Source: a virus. Taken from it: DNA of 64,000 nt. Below the pieces are notes generated by a model. The model ran no database searches. It had not been told where the DNA came from and saw nothing but the letters and a program-made list of their open reading frames with translations. Shown here piece by piece: positions 26,226-34,083 of the stretch; positions within the stretch are counted from its first letter, which is position 1, and each line of letters starts with the position of its first letter. Where the stretch lies: the IMG/VR virus record IMGVR_UViG_3300024308_000021, positions 1 through 64,000 of that record. One strand, written 5' to 3'. The position numbers were made by a program, and so were the translations under genes.

Positions 26226-26557
26226 CCAACCACAACGTTCGCTTCTATTCAGACCTGAAACTAATGAAGGCATCCAACGCATACGTGTTGACTGGTCTAA
26301 GAAGCGGATACACGGAAGAGATCCTCGCAATCGGGTACAGTAACCCAGAACCCCCTAGAGGGTCAGCGCCTGTACCCACTGAGAACGACTACTTTAATTT
26401 CGTAGACACCACCACTGAGTTTATACTGGCGATCGAGTTTCCTTTTCGGTCTTCAGTAGCTGGACTTCTGCTGATGGACTGCATCCTAGGAGCCGATGAA
26501 AACTACGTGGATGTAGTACGCTACGAAGAACTTAGCTTTTGGGCAAACGGCGAATAG
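26096..26557 (+). CDS. Unknown protein, 153 aa
   Basis: GGAGGAG is placed 5 bases before the ATG. From about residue 40 the sequence is protein-like (TLTNHNVRFYSDLKLMKASNAY) and ends with a strand-helix segment (FILAIEF, VAGLLLMDCIL) like that of the protein at 24505. The first 40 residues overlap the small ORF at 26037. The function is unknown. Confidence 0.75.
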   Translation: MLVRTGFGAQSLAHRELLALSFSPERFPTPISITDSPLRRITLTNHNVRFYSDLKLMKASNAYVLTGLRSGYTEEILAIGYSNPEPPRGSAPVPTENDYFNFVDTTTEFILAIEFPFRSSVAGLLLMDCILGADENYVDVVRYEELSFWANGE

Positions 26558-26579
26558 GAGGAGGGCTCGAGCCCTCCTC
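26558..26579. terminator. Bidirectional terminator between convergent genes
   Basis: A perfect 9-bp stem with a TCGA loop; T-rich sequence follows on the plus strand. Confidence 0.88.
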
Positions 26580-26594
26580 TGTTTCTTTTTTCTT

Positions 26595-27431
26595 TTAGTT
26601 CAAACCACCCACACGACTGCGTAGGTCACGAGCATGACGTTTACGGTCGTTCATGAACATCAGCTTACCACCCTTCTCTTTGAGGAGTTCTCGGTAGGTT
26701 TGGTTAGCGTCAGCATACTCGGAGATTACCTCACGGATCACCCCGAGTTCTTGACCAGCCATTAACTGACCCTGGTCAATTCCCACACGCAGTTTAGTGT
26801 AGATAAAAGCTTTGCAAGCCAGTACCGACAGTTCAGCAATAAACCCGTAGTAAGCCGGCTGGATGTTTTCCATCTCACCTGAGTTAGCTACCAAACAGAT
26901 CAACCACGAATGAGGTGTCTTAGCCACTACGTCACGCACTAGGATAGTGTTAGGAGCTATCAGTGTAACGTTGTCCGTAGAAACCAGAGGAATAGGAGAG
27001 TGTGAAGCCATTACACCTATTACCTGGTTAGACACAGCACTACGACCGGGCTCAGACCCTAAGAACCCAGAGTACTGTGACATCCCGTAGTTGTAACCAA
27101 AGCCACCATTCTGACCGTAGGAGACGTTCAGAGGCTGAATGATCTCACGACCACCCGTCAACTCCATTGGGATCGTATACACCTCAGCGTAGGATTCTAC
27201 TAGCTTAGGCTCCAGGCCGCTGAGAGGCACTCGGATCTCAGCACCACCGATCAGATTCAGATCTCGACGTACACGACGTTGGATGATCTGCTCACGCAAC
27301 ATCGTTTCAATACTGACGTGTTGTTGTAACCAAGGCGAGTTACGCACGTCATGATCAACGAAAGCTAGTTCGAGGATCTCCCGTGGGATCTCGTACATGA
27401 TCTCGTCTATAGCCTTACCTGTGGGTCCCAT
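26595..27431 (-). CDS. Virion-type protein, 278 aa
   Basis: The function is not recognised. A glycine- and tyrosine-rich loop (YGQNGGFGYNYGMSQYSGF, about residues 108-126) separates two strand- and helix-rich halves, and the C-terminus is basic (NDRKRHARDLRSRVGG). GGAGG stands 6 bases before the ATG. As a lone minus-strand gene similar in style to the sheath and tube region, it may be a structural protein expressed late; this is inference. Confidence 0.78.
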   Translation of the reverse strand: MGPTGKAIDEIMYEIPREILELAFVDHDVRNSPWLQQHVSIETMLREQIIQRRVRRDLNLIGGAEIRVPLSGLEPKLVESYAEVYTIPMELTGGREIIQPLNVSYGQNGGFGYNYGMSQYSGFLGSEPGRSAVSNQVIGVMASHSPIPLVSTDNVTLIAPNTILVRDVVAKTPHSWLICLVANSGEMENIQPAYYGFIAELSVLACKAFIYTKLRVGIDQGQLMAGQELGVIREVISEYADANQTYRELLKEKGGKLMFMNDRKRHARDLRSRVGGLN

Positions 27432-27473
27432 CGCAACCCCTCCCCATCGTATGTGTAAATAAAAACCATCCAG

Positions 27474-27504
27474 GAGATGGTATAGAACTCAGTCATACCA
27501 TCTC
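27474..27504 (+). repeat. 10-bp perfect inverted repeat between divergent genes
   Basis: GAGATGGTAT at 27474-27483 pairs with 27495-27504 across 11 bases. It lies in the divergent region between the genes at 26595 and 27520, ending about 15 bases before the second gene. The size and position suit an operator or a leader hairpin. Confidence 0.7.
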
Positions 27505-27519
27505 TTAAGGATATCGAAA

Positions 27520-27768
27520 ATGGAAAAGACCCCTGTCGACCAACACACTGTAGTTGGCTATGCAACTACCATCGCCCAGAACGTCAACGAAATGGCGAAA
27601 GCGCTGGTTCCTGAAGTTTCTGGACTGCTCTGGCAAGCCGGCAATCTCCCGCTGGAAAAGCAAGTAGCTCTGAACGAAGCTCTCCTGGGTATCCAGTCCC
27701 TGACTCTGGAGCTTCAACAAAGAGTTAAAGATCTGCTGGAATCCGACCTGATCCAAAACAAACAGTAA
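27520..27768 (+). CDS. Small helical protein, 82 aa
   Basis: I do not recognise it. It is almost entirely helical in appearance, with heptad-like leucine spacing in the second half (LEKQVALNEALLGIQSLTLELQQ). AAGGA precedes the ATG. It is the first of three genes that lead to phuZ, so a link to the spindle is possible but unproven. Confidence 0.82.
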   Translation: MEKTPVDQHTVVGYATTIAQNVNEMAKALVPEVSGLLWQAGNLPLEKQVALNEALLGIQSLTLELQQRVKDLLESDLIQNKQ

Positions 27769-27786
27769 GATAAAGGAACCATTGTC

Positions 27787-28230
27787 GTGGAAACTACAGC
27801 ACTCGATATTTTGCGGACATTGATTCTCAACAACCAATCTACAGCTAACGAAGACCAGGCATTGCTGACCTCACTGTACACCAAGTACGGTCAGCTCGAT
27901 TCTTCTGATCAGATCTGCCTACATCAGCAGATTGTTAATCTGATGGAAACTCGCCGCACCTACGCTATGCAGCTTAACGACCTCCAGGAATCTTCCAAGA
28001 ATCTTTTGGAACCGACCCAGGAAAAGGTAGATGCCGGCATGCCTTCAGGTTTGTTTGTTTCTCTGCGCCAGATCGCTCTCCCGGAGACCCAGAAAGCCGT
28101 TTACAACGACCTCGTAGACCAACTCGAGCTGCTCCTGAAAACCAACGGTAAGATCTACACCTGGGAAGACGTTGCGGCACAGCGTCTCCAAGATCCTCAA
28201 CCGGTTAAAGTTGATCTTAACACTCTGTAA
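27787..28230 (+). CDS. Helical protein upstream of phuZ, 147 aa
   Basis: I do not recognise it. It starts with GTG preceded by AAAGGA and is helical throughout, with a probable coiled coil near residues 35-75. It ends 9 bases before phuZ. Codon use is C-ending and similar to phuZ, which suggests joint expression. It could be a PhuZ partner; nothing in the sequence proves this. Confidence 0.82.
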   Translation: METTALDILRTLILNNQSTANEDQALLTSLYTKYGQLDSSDQICLHQQIVNLMETRRTYAMQLNDLQESSKNLLEPTQEKVDAGMPSGLFVSLRQIALPETQKAVYNDLVDQLELLLKTNGKIYTWEDVAAQRLQDPQPVKVDLNTL

Positions 28231-28239
28231 GGACTTCAG

Positions 28240-29199
28240 ATGAAGAACACTGTTCGTATCTACGCCTGTGGCGGTGGTGGTATCGCCCAAGCTCAGAATC
28301 TTCCTGCGTTGGAAAACGCGGTAGGACTGGCCACTCCGAGTATCGTATATTGTGATACCTCAGAAGCCAACCTCCTGGCTCACGACACTACTCAGACCTT
28401 CCTGATCAAAGGAGCTAAAGGTAGTGGTGGTTTGCGTTCTCAGAACGCTGAACCCATCGTGGAGTCCGTAGGTGACCTGTTAAGGGAACATCCGCCATGC
28501 GACTTCAACATCGTTCTGTTCACTGGCGGCGGCGGTTCTGGTAGTGTGTTCGGACCGATCGTGCAAGGTGAGTTACTGCAACGTGGTGTAGCCACGGTTG
28601 GGTTGATGATCGGTTCTACCGAGTCAGCTCGTGTCACCGAGAACGTTCTGAACACTTTCCGGTCTCTGGAATCTGTACGTGGTGAGCTCCCTCTGGTGAT
28701 CATGTACTTCCAGAACCAGGACAACGCCTCCCAGGCTGTAGTAGACCAGCAAGTAATGGCAGCGCTCCCTCTGCTGTTGATGCTGGCTTCCGGTGAAAAC
28801 TACAGTATGGATCCGAACGATCTACTGCACTTCTTGCGGTACGACCGTGTGACGGATGTTCCCGCCCAACTCACGCTGTTGGACATCTTTACTGATGCGG
28901 AAGCGGTTGCTCGCGCAATCACTCATCCGATTACCAACGCCAGCGTGTACTCCGATCGCGATGCTACTGTATTGCAACTCGGTTCCCAGTACGACGCATT
29001 CGGCTTCCGTCCGAAGATCGATGCGATGGATGCTCCTGAATCAGTGCACTTCGTTACGCACACTCAAGAGCTTCGTGAAATCCTGGGTGGACTCCAGTCC
29101 GCTCGTGAAAAGTTCCAGGAGACTGCCAAGTCGATCCGCCCTGCTATGGATCTGCTGTCCGGCGTCTCCCAGAAAGGCCCTGGTAAACTAGTCCTGTAA
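28240..29199 (+). CDS. phuZ: PhuZ, phage tubulin-like GTPase, 319 aa
   Basis: The tubulin/FtsZ signature loop is clear: FTGGGGSGS with GGGGSG at residues 96-101, which binds the GTP phosphates, and the N-terminal strand with ACGGGGIAQ near residues 9-17. Length is that of the phage tubulins (about 315 aa). In phiKZ-like phages PhuZ forms a bipolar spindle that centres the phage nucleus and carries capsids to it. AAGGA precedes the ATG. The C-terminal tail (SIRPAMDLLSG to LVL) may contact neighbouring subunits in the filament, as known for PhuZ. No transcription terminator follows immediately. Confidence 0.95.
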   Translation: MKNTVRIYACGGGGIAQAQNLPALENAVGLATPSIVYCDTSEANLLAHDTTQTFLIKGAKGSGGLRSQNAEPIVESVGDLLREHPPCDFNIVLFTGGGGSGSVFGPIVQGELLQRGVATVGLMIGSTESARVTENVLNTFRSLESVRGELPLVIMYFQNQDNASQAVVDQQVMAALPLLLMLASGENYSMDPNDLLHFLRYDRVTDVPAQLTLLDIFTDAEAVARAITHPITNASVYSDRDATVLQLGSQYDAFGFRPKIDAMDAPESVHFVTHTQELREILGGLQSAREKFQETAKSIRPAMDLLSGVSQKGPGKLVL

Positions 29200-29216
29200 A
29201 AGGAGAAGGAGTGTCG

Positions 29217-29432
29217 ATGTTTGTATGTGCGTCTTGTAGCTGCCCAGAGGAGCTCGAACTCATCTCGGTTGCAGTGACTCCACGAACCGATACTCCGCTG
29301 CTCTGTTCCGTCTGCATTTCCGTGGGGGAAGATGTAGGGGGATTACGATCAGTGTCTAGTGGGCGACTCGGGGTTACCCCGAAGCAGTCGCCAGTACCAA
29401 AGCCAGACAATAGGAGGTCTGATTGCTGCTAA
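29217..29432 (+). CDS. Small cysteine-rich protein, possible zinc ribbon, 71 aa
   Basis: Two CxxC pairs (CASC at residues 4-7 and CSVC near 31-34) could hold a zinc ion; the end is CC. AAGGAG precedes ATG 29217, which is preferred to GTG 29211. The second half is serine- and proline-rich and probably unstructured. It follows phuZ by 17 bases and is probably in the same transcript. Confidence 0.65.
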   Translation: MFVCASCSCPEELELISVAVTPRTDTPLLCSVCISVGEDVGGLRSVSSGRLGVTPKQSPVPKPDNRRSDCC

Positions 29433-29611
29433 CCGGATTCGGTGTGGTATTAGGATACCCACTGGCTCTTGCTGAACCGCAAGAAGTTTACGTCCAGGTG
29501 CAACCAGACTACGTAGCAACCTCAGTCGGGATAGTGAACGACTCTCACTCTCCTTACTTCTCCGGACGACCCACCGTCATGGGTAGAGCACAGGCTCGCA
29601 GGTGCCTGTAA
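29423..29611 (+). CDS. Small protein with signal-like N-terminus, 62 aa
   Basis: It starts with TTG 5 bases after AGGAGGT and overlaps the preceding gene by 10 bases. Residues 1-17 are hydrophobic (MLLTGFGVVLGYPLALA) followed by EPQEV, which resembles a weak Sec signal with an ALA cleavage site but lacks a positive N-terminal end. It might be an envelope protein. Because it is short and starts with TTG, it remains tentative. Confidence 0.5.
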   Translation: MLLTGFGVVLGYPLALAEPQEVYVQVQPDYVATSVGIVNDSHSPYFSGRPTVMGRAQARRCL

Positions 29612-29866
29612 GCTCACCCACCGGAGGAGGGGTTGCATACATAGCCTGATACGCACACTTGGCATACAGCCCTATGGTATGGAGTCACAGACTCTTCTCT
29701 AACAACTAGGTTAAGTTCTCAGCCGAGAACGCAAAGCGCAGCAGTGATGCTCACGGGTAATAAAGCTAATCTGTCTAAAAAGGTACAAGGATTGCTCTGG
29801 TGTCCGTTGCGACGGTTCGACCTGATCTCGAGTCCGACGAGCAGTCAGCAAATAATGCCTAAATCA

Positions 29867-29887
29867 GGGAGGGCGTTCAGCCCTCCC
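29867..29887 (+). terminator. Terminator in the non-coding block
   Basis: A perfect 8-bp stem with a GTTCA loop; T-rich sequence follows from 29888. Confidence 0.82.
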
Positions 29888-29954
29888 TTATGCCGCTTTT
29901 TATTTACGTCACCAAACCATCTATGAACGTCATAGAGCCATTTTAAAACAAACC

Positions 29955-29962
29955 TATATTAC
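29955..29962 (+). promoter_or_regulatory. Early promoter, exact TATATTAC
   Basis: Exact consensus, followed by CCTACTGG. It lies 54 bases before the gene at 30016 and probably drives the overlapping row 30016-33973. Confidence 0.72.
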
Positions 29963-30015
29963 CCTACTGGACTACCTTAGGAATGCGTTTAAAAAGGTTT
30001 TAGGAGCCTCTGCGA

Positions 30016-30369
30016 ATGAAAAGAGTATTGGTTATCGCATGTGGATTTTTTAAGCTAAAGCATACTCCCAGTTTAGGGATGTCGTTCGACGACAACCGTG
30101 TGTTAAAAGTACAAGTACTCACCCAAGCTGAATTCGCCACAAACGTAGTAGCTTGTGTGGCTAAAATACTAAACGACGAAGGATACGACGTTAGAGGCTC
30201 TTATGGGTTTCTGTCTCGTGAAGCTCTACAACAGTCCTTACGGATTTGTTCGGAACACAGAGACCGTGTGCTGAGGCTTGTACAAGAGCTCAACTGGTAT
30301 CGTTCCAAGGATATACAGCTACACAGTAACGACGGGATCAACATTTATATAACCTACGAGGAAGTGTAA
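30016..30369 (+). CDS. Unknown early protein, 117 aa
   Basis: I do not recognise it. The N-terminus (MKRVLVIACGFFKLK) is hydrophobic and basic; the rest is helix/strand mixed. GGAG lies 9 bases before the ATG. Its stop codon overlaps the next start, and it is the first gene behind an exact early promoter. Confidence 0.82.
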   Translation: MKRVLVIACGFFKLKHTPSLGMSFDDNRVLKVQVLTQAEFATNVVACVAKILNDEGYDVRGSYGFLSREALQQSLRICSEHRDRVLRLVQELNWYRSKDIQLHSNDGINIYITYEEV

Positions 30370-31514
30370 TGTCCAACAAAGCTTTTGCCATCAACACAGC
30401 CAACGCTATAACGTACCTAATCGGGGAGATGCGACAGGTATGTGAATCATCCTCGTGTTTGGTAGACCGAGGGTTTCTGGCACGCAGTCTTACTCAAGCT
30501 GTGTGTGATTACATTCAAGAATGCGAAGCGTGGCGCAGTACCTACAACCCAGGACGAGCTCGCAACTGCACTAGCATCCGTGGGTTGACACACATCCGCA
30601 AACAGTTCGACAGCCACATCCGCGCGCTACAGACACGCGGCCCCCTTCCTTTCTCTCGTGTGCAGTACGAGCGAGCAGTGCTTGCTTTTAATAAAGTAAG
30701 AGAATGGATTGTGGAAGCTGTGGCCGAATATATCACCGTAGAGGAATGGCAGGTCTGCTACACCCGAGCCCACACCACCACTGTTACAGTGGAGTTGTTG
30801 GGAGACTATCGGATCCTGGATTGGGAGTACCGTCGTAAGTGTGGTGAGTTGGTGCATGACGGCGAACTTACCACAGCCCACATCGATCATCTGGTTCGAG
30901 CTAAAGGTTTAAAAGTAGCGCGTAGCGTAGACTCTGTAGTGTTACCTACCGACGACACCGACTTAGTAAACGGAGCTGGTGACGTGGTAGACTCCACGGC
31001 ATTCACAGCTGTCCAGCCGTTAGGCGGTATAGTTCAAGAAGGTCGCGATGACGACTACGATGAATACGCACGGAACAACAACTCAGATCTATTACTGACC
31101 CGAGTTGAATCTAACCCGTACAACGCCACCAAGTCAGTTCTGTTCGATGACCTACAGTCCGCTAGAGTAGTGGGTTACCATGCTCGTACTCCATTAGGCA
31201 GTGCTCGACGTATCATGACGACAGCTTTTGGTAACTACCCGGAACTGGTACGTCGTATTCAGAGCAGTTCGGCTGTAAGAGAGCGCCTGCGTACTATGGG
31301 TTGGAATGGAGATACTGCTAAGTTCACTGAAGAGATGGCAGCCGCAGTGCTTTACGGAATGTCTCCAGAAGTTTACAGAAACCTTCGTCCGGTTAATAAA
31401 CCAATAGGTTTGCAGAATGTACAAGACGATATATCCACTAACAAGACCGCTACAGAAGCTCCACGGCAAGATACTGGCTTTCGCTTTACCGCAACACCGA
31501 GGAAGAGTTACTAA
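30369..31514 (+). CDS. Unknown early protein, 381 aa
   Basis: I do not recognise it. Residues 1-170 are helical and basic; an acidic, low-complexity stretch near 205-240 (EGRDDDYDEYARNNNSD) separates it from a second helical part that ends in a basic, flexible tail. Translation is coupled to the preceding gene. There are no visible catalytic motifs. Confidence 0.82.
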   Translation: MSNKAFAINTANAITYLIGEMRQVCESSSCLVDRGFLARSLTQAVCDYIQECEAWRSTYNPGRARNCTSIRGLTHIRKQFDSHIRALQTRGPLPFSRVQYERAVLAFNKVREWIVEAVAEYITVEEWQVCYTRAHTTTVTVELLGDYRILDWEYRRKCGELVHDGELTTAHIDHLVRAKGLKVARSVDSVVLPTDDTDLVNGAGDVVDSTAFTAVQPLGGIVQEGRDDDYDEYARNNNSDLLLTRVESNPYNATKSVLFDDLQSARVVGYHARTPLGSARRIMTTAFGNYPELVRRIQSSSAVRERLRTMGWNGDTAKFTEEMAAAVLYGMSPEVYRNLRPVNKPIGLQNVQDDISTNKTATEAPRQDTGFRFTATPRKSY

Positions 31515-31527
31515 CGATTTCTTGTTG

Positions 31528-31824
31528 ATGTTGGCTGAGTGTGTCTGTAATCGAGTGTTGTATGGGGCGTCGGAGTTGGATTACGAGATACCAACTCCTG
31601 GAGAGGTATTGGATGAGTTCTCAGGAACAAACGGTTCTGGTGAGTTACTCTTACAGGAACTGAAGTCAGACATCCACTACCAGATGTGCATGCTCAATCC
31701 CAACTACAAGGAAAACATAAATGACTTGGAACTCGTTTGGTGCGATGACCCAACGCTCACATTCGAAGCCTGGGTCACTTACTCAGAGTCCGTACCTGGA
31801 GCACCTTCGAAAAGCTGGCGGTGA
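31528..31824 (+). CDS. Unknown acidic protein, about 98 aa
   Basis: I do not recognise it. It is acidic and helical. The frame is open from 31417, inside the previous gene; ATG 31528 (or TTG 31522) is the likeliest start just after that gene ends, but no good ribosome site decides. Translational coupling is likely. The start is uncertain; the frame is reasonably sure because of the tight packing with its neighbours. Confidence 0.6.
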   Translation: MLAECVCNRVLYGASELDYEIPTPGEVLDEFSGTNGSGELLLQELKSDIHYQMCMLNPNYKENINDLELVWCDDPTLTFEAWVTYSESVPGAPSKSWR

Positions 31825-31828
31825 GTTG

Positions 31829-32311
31829 ATGAACAGAATAGTTATCATTCCAGATACGCAACTACAACGTACTCTGGTGAAAGGGTTACGGGAAATACAA
31901 GTAGACGAACTAGGAATCTCTGTAAAGCAAGCTATGGAGTTTGTGTACGACGCGCAGCTCCGCAGTTTACAAAACACAGGGGATCCTGGCTCAGCTTTTC
32001 AAGAAGCAGTAGCTGATGTGGTGTGGGGGTTTTTCGCTGGGTATGAGGAGAGTTACGACGCAGATAGCGGAATGATCCACCTGGCGATAAACCACGCCCG
32101 TGGTAACGGCGGGTTGAGTATTATCGAACTCGACCATCGAGCTAATCAACTGATCTACCTGCTGCAAGAACAGACCGACCTCTACTGCAAACACTATCGT
32201 GATTACATTGCTCGCTGGATACACGAGTATCCTGAGTACGTGATCACAGCTGAGTTCATTCGCTTCTTACACGGAGGCTACGCGGTATATGTCGGAGAAC
32301 CCAAGTGGTGA
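31829..32311 (+). CDS. Unknown protein, 160 aa
   Basis: I do not recognise it. It starts MNRIVIIPDTQ and is mostly helical, with a histidine-rich middle (IHLAINHARGNGG). ATG 31829 is chosen because GGTGAG lies just before it and the upstream extension lies in the preceding gene. It overlaps the next gene by 23 bases. Confidence 0.78.
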   Translation: MNRIVIIPDTQLQRTLVKGLREIQVDELGISVKQAMEFVYDAQLRSLQNTGDPGSAFQEAVADVVWGFFAGYEESYDADSGMIHLAINHARGNGGLSIIELDHRANQLIYLLQEQTDLYCKHYRDYIARWIHEYPEYVITAEFIRFLHGGYAVYVGEPKW

Positions 32312-32654
32312 GGGAATACTCGTACTGAACCTGGAAACCCTAGTAATAGCTACAGAGCGTAAACTACTAGGGTTAGGTTTAACGGGATTGGGATTAGATT
32401 GCATTACTGGAGTAAGTCTCAACAACCTACTCCAGTTTACAGACGATCCTCAGTCTACCTACGAACTCCCAGCCGTATTGGAGTTCGGTATTACCAACCC
32501 AGATCACTACGAGTATTTATACTCGATACTAGACGAATACACCACCACCCTGAGAGGCCAGATCCAACGTACCGGAATAGGGTTAAACCACGTTACTGGC
32601 TTACATGGATGGATGGGGAACTCGATCTTACTAACTGTAACACAAAATTTCTAG
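32289..32654 (+). CDS. Unknown protein, 121 aa
   Basis: I do not recognise it. It is leucine- and glycine-rich (KLLGLGLTGLGLD near 25-37) with a strand-rich end. It overlaps its predecessor by 23 bases; GGAGG is 13 bases before the ATG, which is long, so expression may depend on coupling. Confidence 0.7.
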   Translation: MSENPSGEGILVLNLETLVIATERKLLGLGLTGLGLDCITGVSLNNLLQFTDDPQSTYELPAVLEFGITNPDHYEYLYSILDEYTTTLRGQIQRTGIGLNHVTGLHGWMGNSILLTVTQNF

Positions 32655-32683
32655 GACGCTCGTAGGGGCGTCGGGAGTAATCG

Positions 32684-33160
32684 ATGCTTAGTCAGCAAGT
32701 AATCACTATCGCACTTCAGTCCAGCATGGACTCTGTGACAGGACTAGCCCTGACGCCGTATGAGCGTACCAAAACTGCTGTAATGATGTTGTTGGAGCTA
32801 AGCGGTATGCCAGTACCGCAGTGCTATCCGAAGCCTCAGAACGCGATACATCAGTATTCTCTGGAGCTAGTGTTTTCCAACGTAAGACGCAGTATCCAGA
32901 CCAACCTCGGGTATTGGTTGCAGGATCGCAGTGCACACGTAATCCCGATCAGTTACGTGAACGACATACTGACCGTACATGTGTATGACTCGTTGGAGCT
33001 CAACCCCATCCGACAGCAACTTAGACGAGAGTCTTCTCAGGATCTCGAGTTAGTAATAGCTTACCTCGAGAAAGCAGCCACCACTTCAGTGTTCGATAGC
33101 ATCGCAGTAATGCGCCCTAACGGATTACTGGACTATCGGACTTTGCTTTATGGTGCATAA
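32684..33160 (+). CDS. Unknown protein, 158 aa
   Basis: I do not recognise it. It is a helical protein with hydrophobic N-terminal segments and a polar end. GGGAG precedes the ATG. It overlaps the next gene by 11 bases and belongs to the chain that starts at 30016. Confidence 0.78.
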   Translation: MLSQQVITIALQSSMDSVTGLALTPYERTKTAVMMLLELSGMPVPQCYPKPQNAIHQYSLELVFSNVRRSIQTNLGYWLQDRSAHVIPISYVNDILTVHVYDSLELNPIRQQLRRESSQDLELVIAYLEKAATTSVFDSIAVMRPNGLLDYRTLLYGA

Positions 33161-33569
33161 ACTCGAAGCCGTAGATACCCAGTCGATTTACGTAATAAGA
33201 CCACGCTGGTACACTCCGCTTAAATCCCCGGTAACGGGGATGATTATTTACCGTTCAGAACAAACCATCGTGGAGCTCGACGAATCCGGACGTTCTTACG
33301 AGGTTCCTCAGGAACTACATCTGAGTTTCTTGGAAGCGATGGAGTATCTATTCAACCTCTGGATACAGTCCCCGACAGAAGACACTCCCTTGGACGTTAC
33401 AGAAAGTATTGATGTCCTGATGAGTTACACGATCTTCAAAAACAATCTGGTAGAGTCTCTGGAGCGGTACGGGATTAAATTCTTTGATGTGGAGTCCATA
33501 GCTTGCGGTGCTACTTACATCGCCCTTAAACTGAATTCAAGGAGTTACCGATGTCAGTCCCAGTGTTAA
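33150..33569 (+). CDS. Unknown protein, 139 aa
   Basis: I do not recognise it. A strand-rich first half (IYVIRPRWYTPL, GMIIYRSEQTIVEL) is followed by an acidic helical half. The start lies in the preceding gene and its end overlaps the following gene by 19 bases, consistent with translational coupling along the chain. Confidence 0.75.
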   Translation: MVHKLEAVDTQSIYVIRPRWYTPLKSPVTGMIIYRSEQTIVELDESGRSYEVPQELHLSFLEAMEYLFNLWIQSPTEDTPLDVTESIDVLMSYTIFKNNLVESLERYGIKFFDVESIACGATYIALKLNSRSYRCQSQC

Positions 33570-33973
33570 CAGATCTTCCTATTGGAAGCATTGTATCGTT
33601 CGAGGTAACAGCCCCCGTAGTCCTGGCTACCACTTACCAGGATTGTAAGGTGTGTGGTTACACAGACGTAGAAGGAGCTCGACTGGCAGGCGACAGTCCC
33701 TACGAGACCGCTGCTGCTGTACAGCCCACCCTACCAGAAGGAACTTCCCCAGATCCAAGAGACTACCTCTTCGTGACCGTGGAACTCCCTAATGGTAAAA
33801 GAGCCAACCTCGGCCTACCCTGGATCCGTAAGGAAACCATTGTAGTGAAAACCAATACGCAGCACATCATCCGAACCCTACACACAGGTCCGAATGACAC
33901 AGCTCGTATTCAGGAACTGTTTGCTCGAGCAGGTATCCAGGTCGAATCCATCGTGTTGCAGTCACACACCTAA
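33551..33973 (+). CDS. Unknown protein, 140 aa
   Basis: I do not recognise it. It is strand-rich with a CKVC pair near residues 28-31, too isolated to call a zinc site. AAGGAG precedes the ATG. It is the last gene of the chain before the terminator at 34008. Confidence 0.78.
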   Translation: MSVPVLTDLPIGSIVSFEVTAPVVLATTYQDCKVCGYTDVEGARLAGDSPYETAAAVQPTLPEGTSPDPRDYLFVTVELPNGKRANLGLPWIRKETIVVKTNTQHIIRTLHTGPNDTARIQELFARAGIQVESIVLQSHT

Positions 33974-34007
33974 TGTTATAGATCATTCCATCTAGGACGA
34001 CTTTTTC

Positions 34008-34025
34008 AGAGGGCTTCGGCCCTCT
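34008..34025 (+). terminator. UUCG hairpin terminator
   Basis: A 7-bp stem with a TTCG loop, followed by T10 at 34025-34034. Confidence 0.92.
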
Positions 34026-34083
34026 TTTTTTTTTATTTTTAGGTAAGGGGTAGCTTTATGAAAACCAGACGGAGTTTCTGAAG

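Larger units (their letters stand above)
29612..30015. other. Non-coding block of about 400 bases
   Basis: No convincing gene is seen; one 60-codon ORF at 29744 has no ribosome site and runs into the terminator. The block holds a GTTCTC/GAGAAC hairpin (29715-29730), an A/G-rich stretch, several short complementary segments and a strong terminator at 29867. It could be a long 3-prime tail or a non-coding RNA. I checked for a tRNA fold and found none. Confidence 0.6.

Noticed and set aside
29744-29926. 60-codon ORF in the non-coding block
   Set aside because: No ribosome site, and it reads through the terminator hairpin at 29867.
29612-29990. Possible tRNA or group I intron
   Set aside because: No cloverleaf with matching acceptor, anticodon and T arms can be formed, and no group I core elements are recognisable.
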